From Lepraria neglecta (Eukaryota > Ascomycota > Lecanoromycetes > Lecanorales > Stereocaulaceae), in the NCBI GenBank assembly GCA_033220425.1, contig CM065649.1:4588001-4652000 (forward strand): a stretch of DNA of 64,000 nucleotides. Reading direction: 5' to 3'. The position numbers and the translations under genes were made by a program. Positions 49,862-60,762 of the stretch are shown here, in pieces; position 1 is the first letter of the stretch; every line of letters begins with the position of its first letter. Under the pieces are notes generated by a model. The model saw only the letters and a list, made by a program, of their open reading frames with translations. It did not search any database and was not told where the DNA came from.

Positions 49862-52800
49862 CTAGGTAGAAGTAATTCGGGGATCTGCTCCGTAATTCCC
49901 ATAAGAATGAGGCGTATGATAAGAGGGTCTTGGAGCTGGCTGAACAGACAGCCGGGCCCGAAAGTCTGGAAGCTTCCCCAACGAATCTCTATCGGTACTA
50001 GGCCATTTTAGTACGTTCTGGGTATCAGGCTGGGAGGCTGTTGGAGGCCGAAAGGGCATGAATCCTGAAGTGGGAGGCTGATCGTATTCTGGCCAGGATG
50101 GCATCATTGGTGGACCCCACGCTTTGGGTGCAGGAGCTGATAACGGGTAGGGTGCACGCTGCAGCAAAGCTGGAGTGGCACGTGAGTCGGGATACGGGCT
50201 GGAAGCGGTATCTTGAGGCTTACTAGACTGCGAAGGCAGATTGTTTTTACTAACTGTAGTTCGATCATTAGCCTGGCATTGGCTTTGTCAATCTTCACTT
50301 ACTTGAGGGATCTGGGGTAAAGCATGCGGAAGGGTATGCCATGATCTTAGTATGGATAGCGTCTGCTCTGGCTTTTAACCGTGATTGCAGGAAACGGGTG
50401 TTGGGTGGTAATTCACTAGTCGGCAGGGCTTTGAAAACATATTCATTTTCACCGTCTGCGGACACCTCATGCAAACGGGCGGGTGTCTTCTTCAGAGAGA
50501 TCCATTCGCTCCCATCGTGCGTTTTCCGATACAAAGAGGTGATCATTGACTCAATTTTCGATATCTGGGCTAGAGTATCAACTTGTCGCAAAAAGATCTC
50601 TATAATCTCTTTCCACGAAGCTGACTTGCTGTGATTCTTTGAGCGAGCCGCACTATGGCTTAAGAGCTCTTGCCAAGGTGTAGTCTCTCTGTGAGAACGA
50701 TACGGGTCGGCCCCATGGTCGAACAGTATCTTAACAAGCATAGGGATCAATTGACACTCCACTGGTCCAGATTCGCCCACTGCGTAACTCAATAGCGGCC
50801 TTTTGACTCCATGTCCCTCGTGGTAGTCCTGTTCGTCCAATTTCGAAGCAACATAGCAGCCCAATCCAAAATGCACAGCATAAGACAGAAAATTTGGTCG
50901 ATTCATCGCAAGATCATGATACAAGTCGCCGAAATCCCCTCTCGTATTAAAGTCTGGAGCTAGGCACACCCAGTGGGGGACAAAGCTTTTGTCTTGGCGT
51001 TGTTCTATCCATCGGCCTTGTAAAAGGTGGTGAGCACATTCGTCAAGCTGGTCTAAGGGCTTTGTATCCGCTCGGTGAGAGTCTTATCCAAGCGTCAGCT
51101 AACTATGTATAACGACGAAGGATGGCAGACCACTTTACTTACGTTGTTCATTTCTAAACGCATATAACATAGCGTCTTGAATGAAGTTCCAAACGGAGGG
51201 GCTCCCTCCTAGGGTCTTGCGTGCAGACCTGTTTTTGTACCCTAGCTTTGCATGAGGATAGGCTACTTTGAGCTGTTGAATACAGGAATTGAAAAGCGAT
51301 GCGTGGGCGTTGAAATTTTTTGAAGAATCCGGAAGAAACAATTCCCATATCCGTGGTTGTTCCACAAAGTCCTTCGCCGTTTGATGCATGAACTGTACTG
51401 TCCGCTTAGACAATATGCCGTTTTCATTAGTGGACTGATCGTTGTCGACAGTCTCCAATAGTCCTGCACAGCGGGAATTTAATCGATCTTCCATTCTACT
51501 TGAAATGTATTCCACACGTGTCGCGTCTATAACAGGAGTTTCTTGGATGTCCAGAACTGCGATCTCGCAGCATTCTCCATCAGCAATAGCTAGACCAAAT
51601 GGCGTTAGCGGTCTACAAGAATACCGGACCAATTCAAGCAGCTCAAGACATTGGCGACGATGCTCGACCTTGATGTTGCTCATCATCAGAGCATACAAGC
51701 CGTCCTCGCCACCAAGCTCTGGGGGCAAGGACTCGATGGTTCTTTGAAGCTCCTCTAATCTATCGCCGTCTTGCAGACCGTTCAGAAGCAGCTGAACAAC
51801 AAGGACTACCCAAAGGAACACACCTAGAGCTTTCTTGACGATCTGGATTGTCAATGACCTGGCAAGATCAGGAGTTTGAGTACGCATGGCCTTCCATCTT
51901 TCATTGCTTCCAAGTGTGCCCCTAGTATAGACGGTAATGTCCGTGAAAGTAAGGTCCTCAAGTTTTATCCGCTGACGTCTGACATTGAAAGCATCGAGAA
52001 ACTCCACCAAATGTCGGCTTGAAAGGCAGAGTTTTACTACAGATGATTGTGCGAGTTGTTTGAAAAGCTCAGCAATGTCTCTAAAACCTTGCTTCTTTCT
52101 GGATATCATCTCATTTGGCGGCAGGTTGAGGTCGTCGAAAGTACGATATTCATCCATTCCGTCCACAAATATACAAAACCGCATTCTTGTGTCATGTTGC
52201 TCTAGGAAAGACTCGTCGGTAAGGAGCTTTATCGCAAGGATTAATTCGGACCAATCCCATGACGGTCCTCGTCTTTCGTGGCTTAACCAGTCCTCGACGT
52301 CTTGAGTAGACCGTATCGCATAGTCAATTGTCCATCTCTTGTGGAAAGTGACCGGAATGAGGTGCTTGTGTCGGCTTAAGATCTGATGAAGCAGAGATCG
52401 AACCATACCCTCACGGGACTTGTGCATCATACTTTTCCCTCGATCCCAGATGAAGACCGCGGCACAGATCAATGGTAATCCATCTGCCCAAAGCTTCAAA
52501 TGGCTTTTCAAACGGGGATCGCGGTACAAATATTTCATGAGCGTCGACTTACCAGACCCAGCTTTACCACTGACCCAAAAGATCCGATCAGACTTAAACT
52601 CGCTGTTTCGCCTGCACAGCCAGTCCACGAAATTCCCAGCGTCAACCTTAGAGGATTTGGGATCTAGGATCCATTTGAAAGTTTGGGCGTGTGTTGGTCG
52701 AATGTCATCTTCTCGGTCGCCAATCTCTTCGAACCAGAGATCGCGCAACAGAACTAGCACAACTAATTAGCTGGTTCGTTGGACTTCATTAGTCTAACTA

Positions 52801-54082
52801 CCAAAATCGCATAAGGAAACATAGATGTATGTAAGGTGCCCTTGTCTCAAGGACTTTTGGCTATTATAGGTGGCGACCACTGAGGTGCGCTTTCACGGGC
52901 TTTTCATTCTATAGTGAAAATGCGAGATCGTGCCCAACGAGATACATAGCATGTGAAAGCCAGGCGTGAAGCGAGGAGTTCATAGCTCACCATTCATTCT
53001 ATCTTCAATCGTGTGACTAACGAAATCGATTACGAAGCCAGCGACCCGCTGATACCCAATATCGCTAGAATCACTGAATTTACACATGTCCATATGGTCA
53101 GCTTCTATCTGGTCTGTCTCCACGGAGTATCCATCGAGGCATGCGGAGTACTCAGGGACCTGCAATTTCCTTTAGCAACTTTCGCCTTTCGGGAAAAGCC
53201 TTACACACAATCTGTGTAATAATTAGTACGATGCAGGAACATCATGAGAGCACACTGACAATTCCTATTCCCGCAACAGGCCTTGTCTCATAGATGCATG
53301 CCAGCGGTATGTCTTTGCTGATTGCTGAGAATGAGGCTCGTTGTGCTTCAAGTATCTCTGAATCCTGTCTCAGGACTTGGACAAGCTTTTTGTTCGGCTT
53401 GTGGAGCGCTGCGCTGGCAATGTTGGTAATGACATCTGCGTACCCAGTCTTGTCGCTTCCTCTATGTGGTGTACCAAGAAATATTACGCCTCTTGTGTGT
53501 TTGTAAATACGTCCAGGTTTTGCGTGCGGCTGATGATGATGCATTTCAGCAGACCTGATCAGTGCCTATGGGAAAATTGAGCCTAGGCGCATATGTAGCC
53601 GTGGTAAGACATACTGCCTTGATGAGCAAACCACCCATGCTATGTCCTACGAAGACAATTGGGCGAGCTTCCTATTAAAGTCATTACCAATAACAAAGTC
53701 GAAGGTAACATTAATGACCGACTTCTTCAAGCGTCTGGCGGAGCCGTGAGATGTCACGTAAAAATGACTGCGCAAGCCCGAAGATGCTGGTATGGCTGCC
53801 TTGCTTCAAGAGTGTTGCGACATCCGCATCGTAGCCATATGTGATGATTCTGGCATGCGGAAGATCCTTCCCAAGCAGGTCTCTGGGCCAGCACACTTTA
53901 TCCTTGCTCCAGGTTCTCAAGCTGTCGCCTCGCAGTCCATGGACAAAGACAACGCTGCGTATTTGTGAGCTTTTGATATTGCATTATTCATGTGATAGAA
54001 CAAGACCCTACTCTGCATTGATAACAGTTTTGTTGTCCTCTTGTGAAGGCAGTGGCGAGAGAATTATGGGCCCGCTAGGCAT
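49862..54082 (-). CDS. NLR-type protein: SesB-like hydrolase, NACHT, ankyrin-like repeats
   Basis: Eight exons, complement(49862..50253, 50303..51082, 51143..52753, 52991..53159, 53260..53565, 53615..53671, 53723..53954, 54012..54082), total 1206 codons in one frame. Residues about 24-290 are a SesB-like hydrolase: FVHGLRGDSLRTW, the Ser elbow FVGHSMGGLLIKAA, FLGTPHRGSD and the His region ADHMDMCKF. NACHT follows, with Walker A GKAGSGKS and Walker B FCIFVDGMDEY, both intact. After a helical region, two ankyrin-like repeats (LLSYAV, LVKILFDHGADPYRSH) appear near 980-1030. The last 130 residues are Pro/Ser-rich. NLRs of this form act in fungal non-self recognition; oligomerisation through NACHT would activate the lipase-like domain. 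One intron uses a GTCGGT donor. All joins keep frame and family motifs. Confidence 0.9.
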
Positions 54083-54384
54083 GTTTGACGTGGATGTGTT
54101 GATGATAGCTGGATGGGCTCGAAAATCGCTCCCTCGGCTTTAACTGCATAGACAATTGTTTTGCCTTGGGTCAGTCTAGGCTATGTGGTCGAGCCCCACT
54201 TTCAAGACATAGGGATACCTCTGCGCTGAGTATCATTAGCGATAGACCACTCGCATTATAAGGTTGAGACCCTGAATGACTGGGCCACAAACTTTAAGCC
54301 GAAGCCAATAACAATAGTAGGGGAATAGGCTTGCTCTTTTCATCTATTGGAGTAGCACGATCATATCCAACAGGCAAGTCTATC
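54083..54384. other. Intergenic, divergent promoter region
   Basis: About 300 bases shared by the NLR gene (minus) and the CCDC47-like gene (plus). No further feature. Confidence 0.35.
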
Positions 54385-55865
54385 ATGGCCGACTACCTGA
54401 AAGGCCTCTTTGGAGGTCAGAAAGCGCCCTTAAACCCTGCCAATGAAGACGGTAAGTCCATTGCCTACATTCTCAAACCTATTGACGCATGTCTAACTTT
54501 TTCTAGACTTCGCCGACTTCGCAGGAGTTCCAGCCCCTTCCCCTGCCTCAGTATCACCTGTTCCACCCCAAGCCGCGACCGCTCTAGGAGCTGCGCCCAC
54601 CTCCAGGACAGACGTTGTCTACACAAAATGGTATCGAGTCTGGGAACGAACGAGTCCTTCGGATTTTTATGCTGAGGCAGTCATCCTCCCATTCGTGATT
54701 GTAATCATAGGTCTACATATATGGGGACGTGGTACAAACAAGCGCAAAGCAAAGAGGTGGATCGAAGCACATGCTCCTTCTCTCGAGAAAGAGTATGCTC
54801 TTGTTGGCTTTGGCGGGAGAAAAGAGCCGACGGCGGACGATGTACAGTCATCTGGCCTGCTGAAATCCGTGACGTCCGATGAGCTCGCGATTCCAGAGGA
54901 GCTGCTTAAGGAAAAGACGGCGCAGGAATATGTCACATATGCCACAGGTCGACAGAACGTCGCTTTCACGGACGTAAAACTTACACTCTACAAGAGATAC
55001 AACCCCGCAACTCTCTTTGTCGAGTTCCTACTTAGCTTCATCTTCGACACTATGAGAGCTCCTGCGGAGAGAATGGATGCAACGTCCTACGTGTTCGATG
55101 GCCGAGAAAAAGACGCTGTTCCTGCGAAGAGCCAAAAGCAATTGGAAGCTATTGAAGCACAGGCGAAGAGCAAGAGCTCCGTCTACGATCAATTTGTCTT
55201 CGCGATCGTACACAAGGACCTGATGCGCGCTATACGAGAAGACCGCTACGACATTTCCCTCACTACCACCAAGGACCACGATCGCCTTCCGGTGTGGGCA
55301 ACTACCATGAGCGAGAGTGCGGCTATTACGGATGCGCTCCTCACGCCCGAGCTCGTTAAAGCTGTTGAGAGTGCGGGCGATGCTTTCGAGTGGCTGGTCG
55401 TTACCGATCAACCGCTTGACAAGCCATCAAAGTGAGCCACCCTCCATATATTTCCTATGTGTAGTCTAGCTGACATGGTCCAGGCTCAACGAGACCAACC
55501 CTAAGAAGCGTGTCTCAATCTCCCTCAAGATCCCATCATCTTCCAAAGCCGACACCTACAAGCCCACCCTCCCTATCTTCAATTATTTCCTGCGCCTCCC
55601 GGACATGCTCGCACAGCATGCACATTTCCGCCCCGAAGTACGTCGCAAGATCCAATCGGTAAGGGAAGAGGAACAAAAGAAGCTAAGGAAGGCAAGCGAA
55701 GATGAGAAGGCGGAAGACAGGCGGTTTGAGGCCGAGAAGAAGAAAAAGGAGATGCGGGATAATAAACTCAAAGGCATGAGCGCAGAGGAGCAGAAGAAGT
55801 TCTTAGAGAAGGAAAGGGAGAAAAGTGGAAAGAAGCAGGAGAAGAAGATGAGTAGAAAAGCGTAG
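54385..55865 (+). CDS. CCDC47/calumin homologue (DUF1682), ER membrane protein
   Basis: Exons 54385..54451, 54507..55431 and 55484..55865 give 457 residues. A short acidic N-terminal part is followed by one membrane helix (about 85-105, AVILPFVIVIIGLHIWGRG), a globular domain with LYKRYNPATLFVEFLLSFIFD, FVFAIVHKDLMRAIREDRYDIS and WLVVTDQPLDKP, and a strongly charged Lys/Glu coiled-coil tail (about 385-457). This matches DUF1682. CCDC47 is part of a translocon-associated (PAT) complex that helps fold multi-pass membrane proteins in the ER; the same role here is inference from family. Confidence 0.92.
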
Positions 55866-56288
55866 GAGAGGGTAATAGGGTAGAAGGGCCCTAGAAAAGT
55901 TTTATTTGTTGTGCGTATTTCCTGGAGGGATGATTGTGGATATCCTTGACTGAATCGCCTTATTCTTGTGTATCATATGAAGAAAATGGCGACTGTGTTG
56001 ATACTTGAGGATACTCTTCTTGTATCATATAATCGATACTAAGACATTAATCAAATTTTCGAAAGGCAGAACCATTCTCACCCATGAGGAGTATGATGGC
56101 ATGTAGCAGTCAGTCCTTCGGCTTTTGAATGTGAGATTTTCAATTCGAATAGATCCTGTATCCTTGAGAGCTAGAATCTTGGGGTGCAATCGATGGTTCA
56201 CAAATGATTCCACTGCCTCCCTTTATTGAAAACGTATGTACTAAACACACAGGAGCATAACGACCCCGTTTCTTGCCTCCTTTATCCC
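55866..56288. other. Intergenic, convergent 3' ends
   Basis: This holds the 3' flanks of the CCDC47-like and COX7-like genes. Nothing else recognised. Confidence 0.35.
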
Positions 56289-56931
56289 CTAGTCCTTGCC
56301 AAACCACGTCTTATGACCCTGCAAACGTTCATTAGCACTACTCCAGGACCAACAGATGAAAGACGTTTGTGATCCAGTGGTGAAGTTGCGAAGGGGCCAT
56401 ACAAGGACTAGACGGCACATCATGTACATGGATCCTACAATCAGATGTTAGCTATGTGCTCAGAGTCATTTCGAAATTGGTGTAATGAGTTACCTCCTAA
56501 GCCGCCCCAGAGACAGACGTAGTATGGGTAGAGCATGAACTTGCTTCTGGGCGTCTGTCAAAGGCAATGGTTAGCAATCAATTGACAACCACATGGTCTC
56601 TCTCTCGTCATATGCCAATGTTCCCATGCTATAAAGGCGCCTTGCAGCCGATGTCCCAGCAGTCGGTCGAGCGAGTCCTCGGTTCTGTGGCACTGACCTT
56701 ATTCCACTGCCTCACGCCATCGTGCTTCTGGAATAGTCTTTGGTAATGGGGGACTCGGTTCTCGCGGTATGTGAATCTTGATTCGATAGGCCTAGGTCGA
56801 AGCAAGCATCGTCAGTATTAATTGATCGGGAATGCAGTGGGTAGTCGGGTATGGGGTTTGCGGATGGAAAAGGGCATCAGCCGCTACAAGCAATGCTGCG
56901 AAGGAGTACAGTGAATTACGTACCCAGGCAT
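56289..56931 (-). CDS. Cytochrome c oxidase subunit VIIa-like protein (Cox7)
   Basis: Five exons, complement(56289..56318, 56403..56434, 56494..56554, 56698..56791, 56924..56931), encode just 74 residues. The protein has an N-terminal FTYRENRVPHYQRLFQKHDG, then VRQWNKTPRSKFMLYPYYV and a membrane helix LWGGLGGSMYMMCRLVL, ending GHKTWFGKD. The layout (short matrix-side part, one helix, short tail) fits fungal Cox7, a small subunit of respiratory complex IV in the inner mitochondrial membrane. The start ATG lies in an exon of eight coding bases. All four introns have GT-AG ends. Its promoter is shared head-to-head with a second mitochondrial gene. Confidence 0.82.
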
Positions 56932-57146
56932 GTTTGCGATGTCGTCCGCAGAATACCGCGGAAGAAAGGAAACTCGAGCTCTCGATGTTGTGGAAGCTGT
57001 GGATTGCGAATTGGATCACCAGCGGAAGCAGTTGGGAGCTCGTTCATAGGGCTGAAGGCCTTGGCATTAATGTTGGAGTTCTCTCTCCACTTCGACCAGA
57101 ACTAGCTGCTCAAACATGTATATATCAGCAATGCCACCATAGCTTT

Positions 57147-59738
57147 ATGCGACCGGCACTGCAGAGGCTTCTGGGAAGTCTGTCTGCGCTTTCTCTACCG
57201 CGCAATGCCCTGCAATCGAATAGCTTCAGCGTATGCCAGCACTACTCTCAGAGAACTTTCGGCGAACAGCTGGGAAGGAAGGGGGATTTGGAGAAACTGG
57301 GGCAGAAGGGAAACTTGAAATGGGAAAAAGCATTGAAGGGCTCTGCGGCTGTCCAGGCTGGGGCCAGGTTTCCAATCGAAGAGCATGATACTCCAGCGCG
57401 AGTTCAGGATTGTGAAGAGGAGGGGCGGGCAGATCCCCATGAGAATGCCATTGAAACTTGGAATGGCGCTGCCACCGAAGCGCCAGGGGATCTAAGACGA
57501 TCCCAGGGCGGCAGAAAGGAGGGTCTAGTCAAGAGAAAAGAATGGCGAACCCATCTTTCCACGTTTCAAGATTGGCTTGACGAGTCGAATCTGGATTCAC
57601 CCGCGCCCAACCGGCCTCTTCTCATCAACAGTGAGCTATACGCTGGGGATTGGGTATTGTGGCTGGAACTCATCCGCTTTCGAAGACGCCACGTCGGCAT
57701 CCAGGGTACACAGATCATATACAAGGAGATCTTCCGCCGAGGCAAGTACCTGCCCACAAGGGGGAGCGTAGGCAAGGAGCTATGGGATCTGCTCTTGCAG
57801 ACTGGCCATCAGGACCCGAAATTTCTGGAAGAGGTCGTTGCTTACGCTACTGGACTGAAGAAAATAACAGGAAATGCATCACCCAGGATGTACGGAAGTG
57901 TTGTTGCAAACACACTCAAGACAGATCCGAAGACAGCCCTGAAGTGGCATACCTTGCTCAAAGGCGAATTTGCACCGTCAATTGAGGATTACAAGAAGCT
58001 ATTCAGGCTCAGTATTTCTTGGGGCAGTGTCGCTGGTCTCAGGGGATTGTACGAGGATTTCCCATTGCTTGGGATGTATACTACGGTCATACCGGAGCTT
58101 TGTCGGTTGCAGATGTACGACGAAGCTATCAAATGGCACCATCTTCTTTGTGAACACCAAGATCTCCCGCTGGACTTCGATGACCTCAAGCCATTGCTTG
58201 CCTATCTCGCACAGACAGGCGATAGTCGCCAAATGGAACAGATCTTCAACGGTCTGGAGGAAGCTCAGCCTACAATCATTGACGTCGCCGCAAAATACGT
58301 CAGGAAGAACGAAACCATCAGTCGTGAGATCATGAATCAGCAGCTTGGTGAGGCCCATGGCGTGGCTCCAAAGCAGCTCAGCGACAATTTCTGTGCTCGG
58401 CTCTTTGCAACAAGACTCTTCGCTGTCAAAACGATAATCAACGGTCTTCAAATGATGGCGGTTGAGAGCATTGGACCCATGTCATTGCGAGAAATTGCAT
58501 CCAGGGATGGTTGTTATCCTGAAGCCATCCTTCGCCATCTTGGTCATCTAAAGGATGCTGGAGTCTTACTCGACAATTCCGTCTTCTCGATTTTACTGCA
58601 AGATCTAGCTCGCACGGGTAATCACAGGTTACTCCGCTCCCTCGTGGAGTGTGACATTCACCCGGACACCTTCGAGGACCTCGACCTCCAGGAGAAGCTG
58701 CTCGCTCAATACTACGAGGCAGACGATCAGCTGCAGGTAGAAAGGACACTCGCTGTGCTTACCACCCGTGCTTCGTCCCAGAAAGACCGAGCTAGATGGT
58801 GGTGGAACCTTGTTCTCCGCAGCCACGTCACACTCCAAAGGCCAAATGCTGTAAGGTCGATTATGGAGACGATGCAAAAAGCGGACATACCTGTTTCGTC
58901 GAGATCAAGTAGACATTTGCGTGTGTTCTGGCTATCCAAGAGACAAGTGGCAAGGCGAGCTCAACGAACACAAGAGCTGTCTATCATCATTCGCGCAACC
59001 CAAAGCACCATGAGGTCCGGCGGTTTTGTACCGATCATTTCCTGGAGAGAGATTATGCGCCGATTGGGCATGGCCGGACGTCTGGTTGAGTTTGAAAATC
59101 TGGCCCTCTGGCTGGTCGACTATTACTCTACGCCCATGGGCCAGCAGTCATTACCACCTCAAATGCTATTGCAAAGTGAAATCCAACAATCGGGAATGGA
59201 GATCGATAATCTAGCGAGGAACCACAATCCACAAAAGTTTCTGAACATTCTTTTCACCACTGATGCCCAACATGCTATTGTGGCTTGGGGCTTCCAGCAA
59301 GAAGTAAAAGTACCTTTCAAGCAACACTATGCAGTCAAACGACTTCAATTGGGATCTACGGAATCCTATCCCCTCCTTCGACCCCTATGGACTTGGGGCT
59401 TGGTCTTGCTACGTAGACTGCAGGAGCGTGGTGTTCCCATCCAGCAGGCCACTGTTTCCCGTATCTGCAAGCACCGTCTGAATGCATTGTTTGGCCATGG
59501 ACTGTCAAATCGTCCCATCAACAGACGAGCGAAATGGATCAATGACACGCGTACGAGGGATACCGGTCGATCTGCGGTGGAGTACTACGTGCGGGAAATG
59601 GAGGACATCTGGGGCCAGGGTTTGTTCCGGCATCAGGTCCAATGGGAGAGAGGGTTTGGGCATAGGAGGGGGACACGTTCTAGATATTGGTTGGAGAGGG
59701 CCAAGCATGGCCGCGCGCACCCTGTAGATACTGAATGA
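57147..59738 (+). CDS. Mitochondrial PPR-like helical-repeat protein
   Basis: Open frame of 863 residues from the ATG at 57147; the same frame is open from 56832, but the stretch before 57147 has no protein character. The N-terminus MRPALQRLLGSLSALSLPRN is Arg- and Leu-rich without acids, a typical mitochondrial presequence. From about 190 on, the protein is helical, with repeats of about 35 residues such as KWHTLLKGEFAPSIEDYKKLF and CRLQMYDEAIKWHHLLCEHQ, fitting degenerate pentatricopeptide repeats. Such proteins in fungi bind mitochondrial transcripts and control stability or translation. I cannot name the orthologue. Confidence 0.78.
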   Translation: MRPALQRLLGSLSALSLPRNALQSNSFSVCQHYSQRTFGEQLGRKGDLEKLGQKGNLKWEKALKGSAAVQAGARFPIEEHDTPARVQDCEEEGRADPHENAIETWNGAATEAPGDLRRSQGGRKEGLVKRKEWRTHLSTFQDWLDESNLDSPAPNRPLLINSELYAGDWVLWLELIRFRRRHVGIQGTQIIYKEIFRRGKYLPTRGSVGKELWDLLLQTGHQDPKFLEEVVAYATGLKKITGNASPRMYGSVVANTLKTDPKTALKWHTLLKGEFAPSIEDYKKLFRLSISWGSVAGLRGLYEDFPLLGMYTTVIPELCRLQMYDEAIKWHHLLCEHQDLPLDFDDLKPLLAYLAQTGDSRQMEQIFNGLEEAQPTIIDVAAKYVRKNETISREIMNQQLGEAHGVAPKQLSDNFCARLFATRLFAVKTIINGLQMMAVESIGPMSLREIASRDGCYPEAILRHLGHLKDAGVLLDNSVFSILLQDLARTGNHRLLRSLVECDIHPDTFEDLDLQEKLLAQYYEADDQLQVERTLAVLTTRASSQKDRARWWWNLVLRSHVTLQRPNAVRSIMETMQKADIPVSSRSSRHLRVFWLSKRQVARRAQRTQELSIIIRATQSTMRSGGFVPIISWREIMRRLGMAGRLVEFENLALWLVDYYSTPMGQQSLPPQMLLQSEIQQSGMEIDNLARNHNPQKFLNILFTTDAQHAIVAWGFQQEVKVPFKQHYAVKRLQLGSTESYPLLRPLWTWGLVLLRRLQERGVPIQQATVSRICKHRLNALFGHGLSNRPINRRAKWINDTRTRDTGRSAVEYYVREMEDIWGQGLFRHQVQWERGFGHRRGTRSRYWLERAKHGRAHPVDTE

Positions 59739-60762
59739 TAAACCAATAGTACAATTTTTAAATGATTTGAATTCAAGTGCAAGTGAGATGTTTGCTATTT
59801 TCGAGGCGTCTAAAGTTTTGGGATACATACATCAGACTCTATGCTTACGAAAGCTCACACGATTACAACTCTATCAACTTGTTCTTCAACGTCGTTTCTG
59901 ATTCTTGACCCCTGATGTGAACCACTCGCAACTCTTCGTTGAGTCCGTATTTTCAACTCTATTATCTCGGATACTGGAGTCGTTCTGCTCCTACGCAAGA
60001 AAATCCAACCTCCTGCCTCTCTGAAATTACCCGTTTCGAAGGTAGCAGACCAAAAGTTTGCGGCGAATCGGGCTTGTATGAGCGCCAAAGGGTACTTCCA
60101 GAGCTCGATTGAAGGTCTGTATTTAGCTTGAGTATGCATAGTTGAGCAGAGACTCTACGGGGAAAGCTGTTTCATGAGCTCGGGAGGGCACTTTCGAGGC
60201 TTGTGCGGACAACTACATGTAGCTGGAGTATGGATCTATGAGTTTAGAACGACAAGTTTGGGTTTCTGGGATATTCCTGTGTAGCTGGAGTGGGGATCTC
60301 TAGGTAGATATCCTGGCGGAGAAACCGATCCACAATTTCAGAACAGCCATTCTGGGCTCGATGATACATCTGTATGTAGCTGGAGTCGGGTAATCTGAGC
60401 AGATATTTGTGGCAATTAAATTGTTCCATCAGCTTACAGTGGTAAATCCTGGGCTCAATTTATGCTGTAAAGGGGACCGGTCAATCTGATTCAACTTAGA
60501 TGTTGACATTGTCCGGGGCTGGTGAAGCGCCAAGACTTTCAATCTTTGCTTAGTAAGCGGCTCAATAATCTCGAGGCAGAACCTTCCTTGAATTCAAAAC
60601 AAATGCAAGACAGGCAGCTACAGCCGGGCGCCCTGGGCAACACGCGCATCAACACTCAGCCTTACCAGGAATGGCTGGCCCAGCGAGTCAGTGATCCTTC
60701 ATGCTTTTCTAATTTCATGGATAACAAACCAAAATCCAGATCTTTGGAGGGGCACAAAGAAG
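59739..60762. other. Intergenic with degenerate repeats
   Basis: This lies between the PPR-like gene and the haspin gene. A 94-codon frame at 59855-60139 (minus) and a 94-codon frame at 60522-60806 (plus, GTG start) have no similarity. The repeats are listed separately. Confidence 0.35.
60218..60400 (+). repeat. Three dispersed copies of a TGTAGCTGGAGT motif
   Basis: TGTAGCTGGAGT occurs at 60218, 60280 and 60375, each followed by a similar GGGATCT- or GGATCT-type sequence. Spacing is 62 and 95 bases, so the units are degenerate rather than a clean tandem array. A weaker fourth copy may lie near 60119. Confidence 0.6.

Noticed and set aside
59855-60139. 94-residue gene on the minus strand
   Set aside because: No similarity and located in 3' flank; likely chance.
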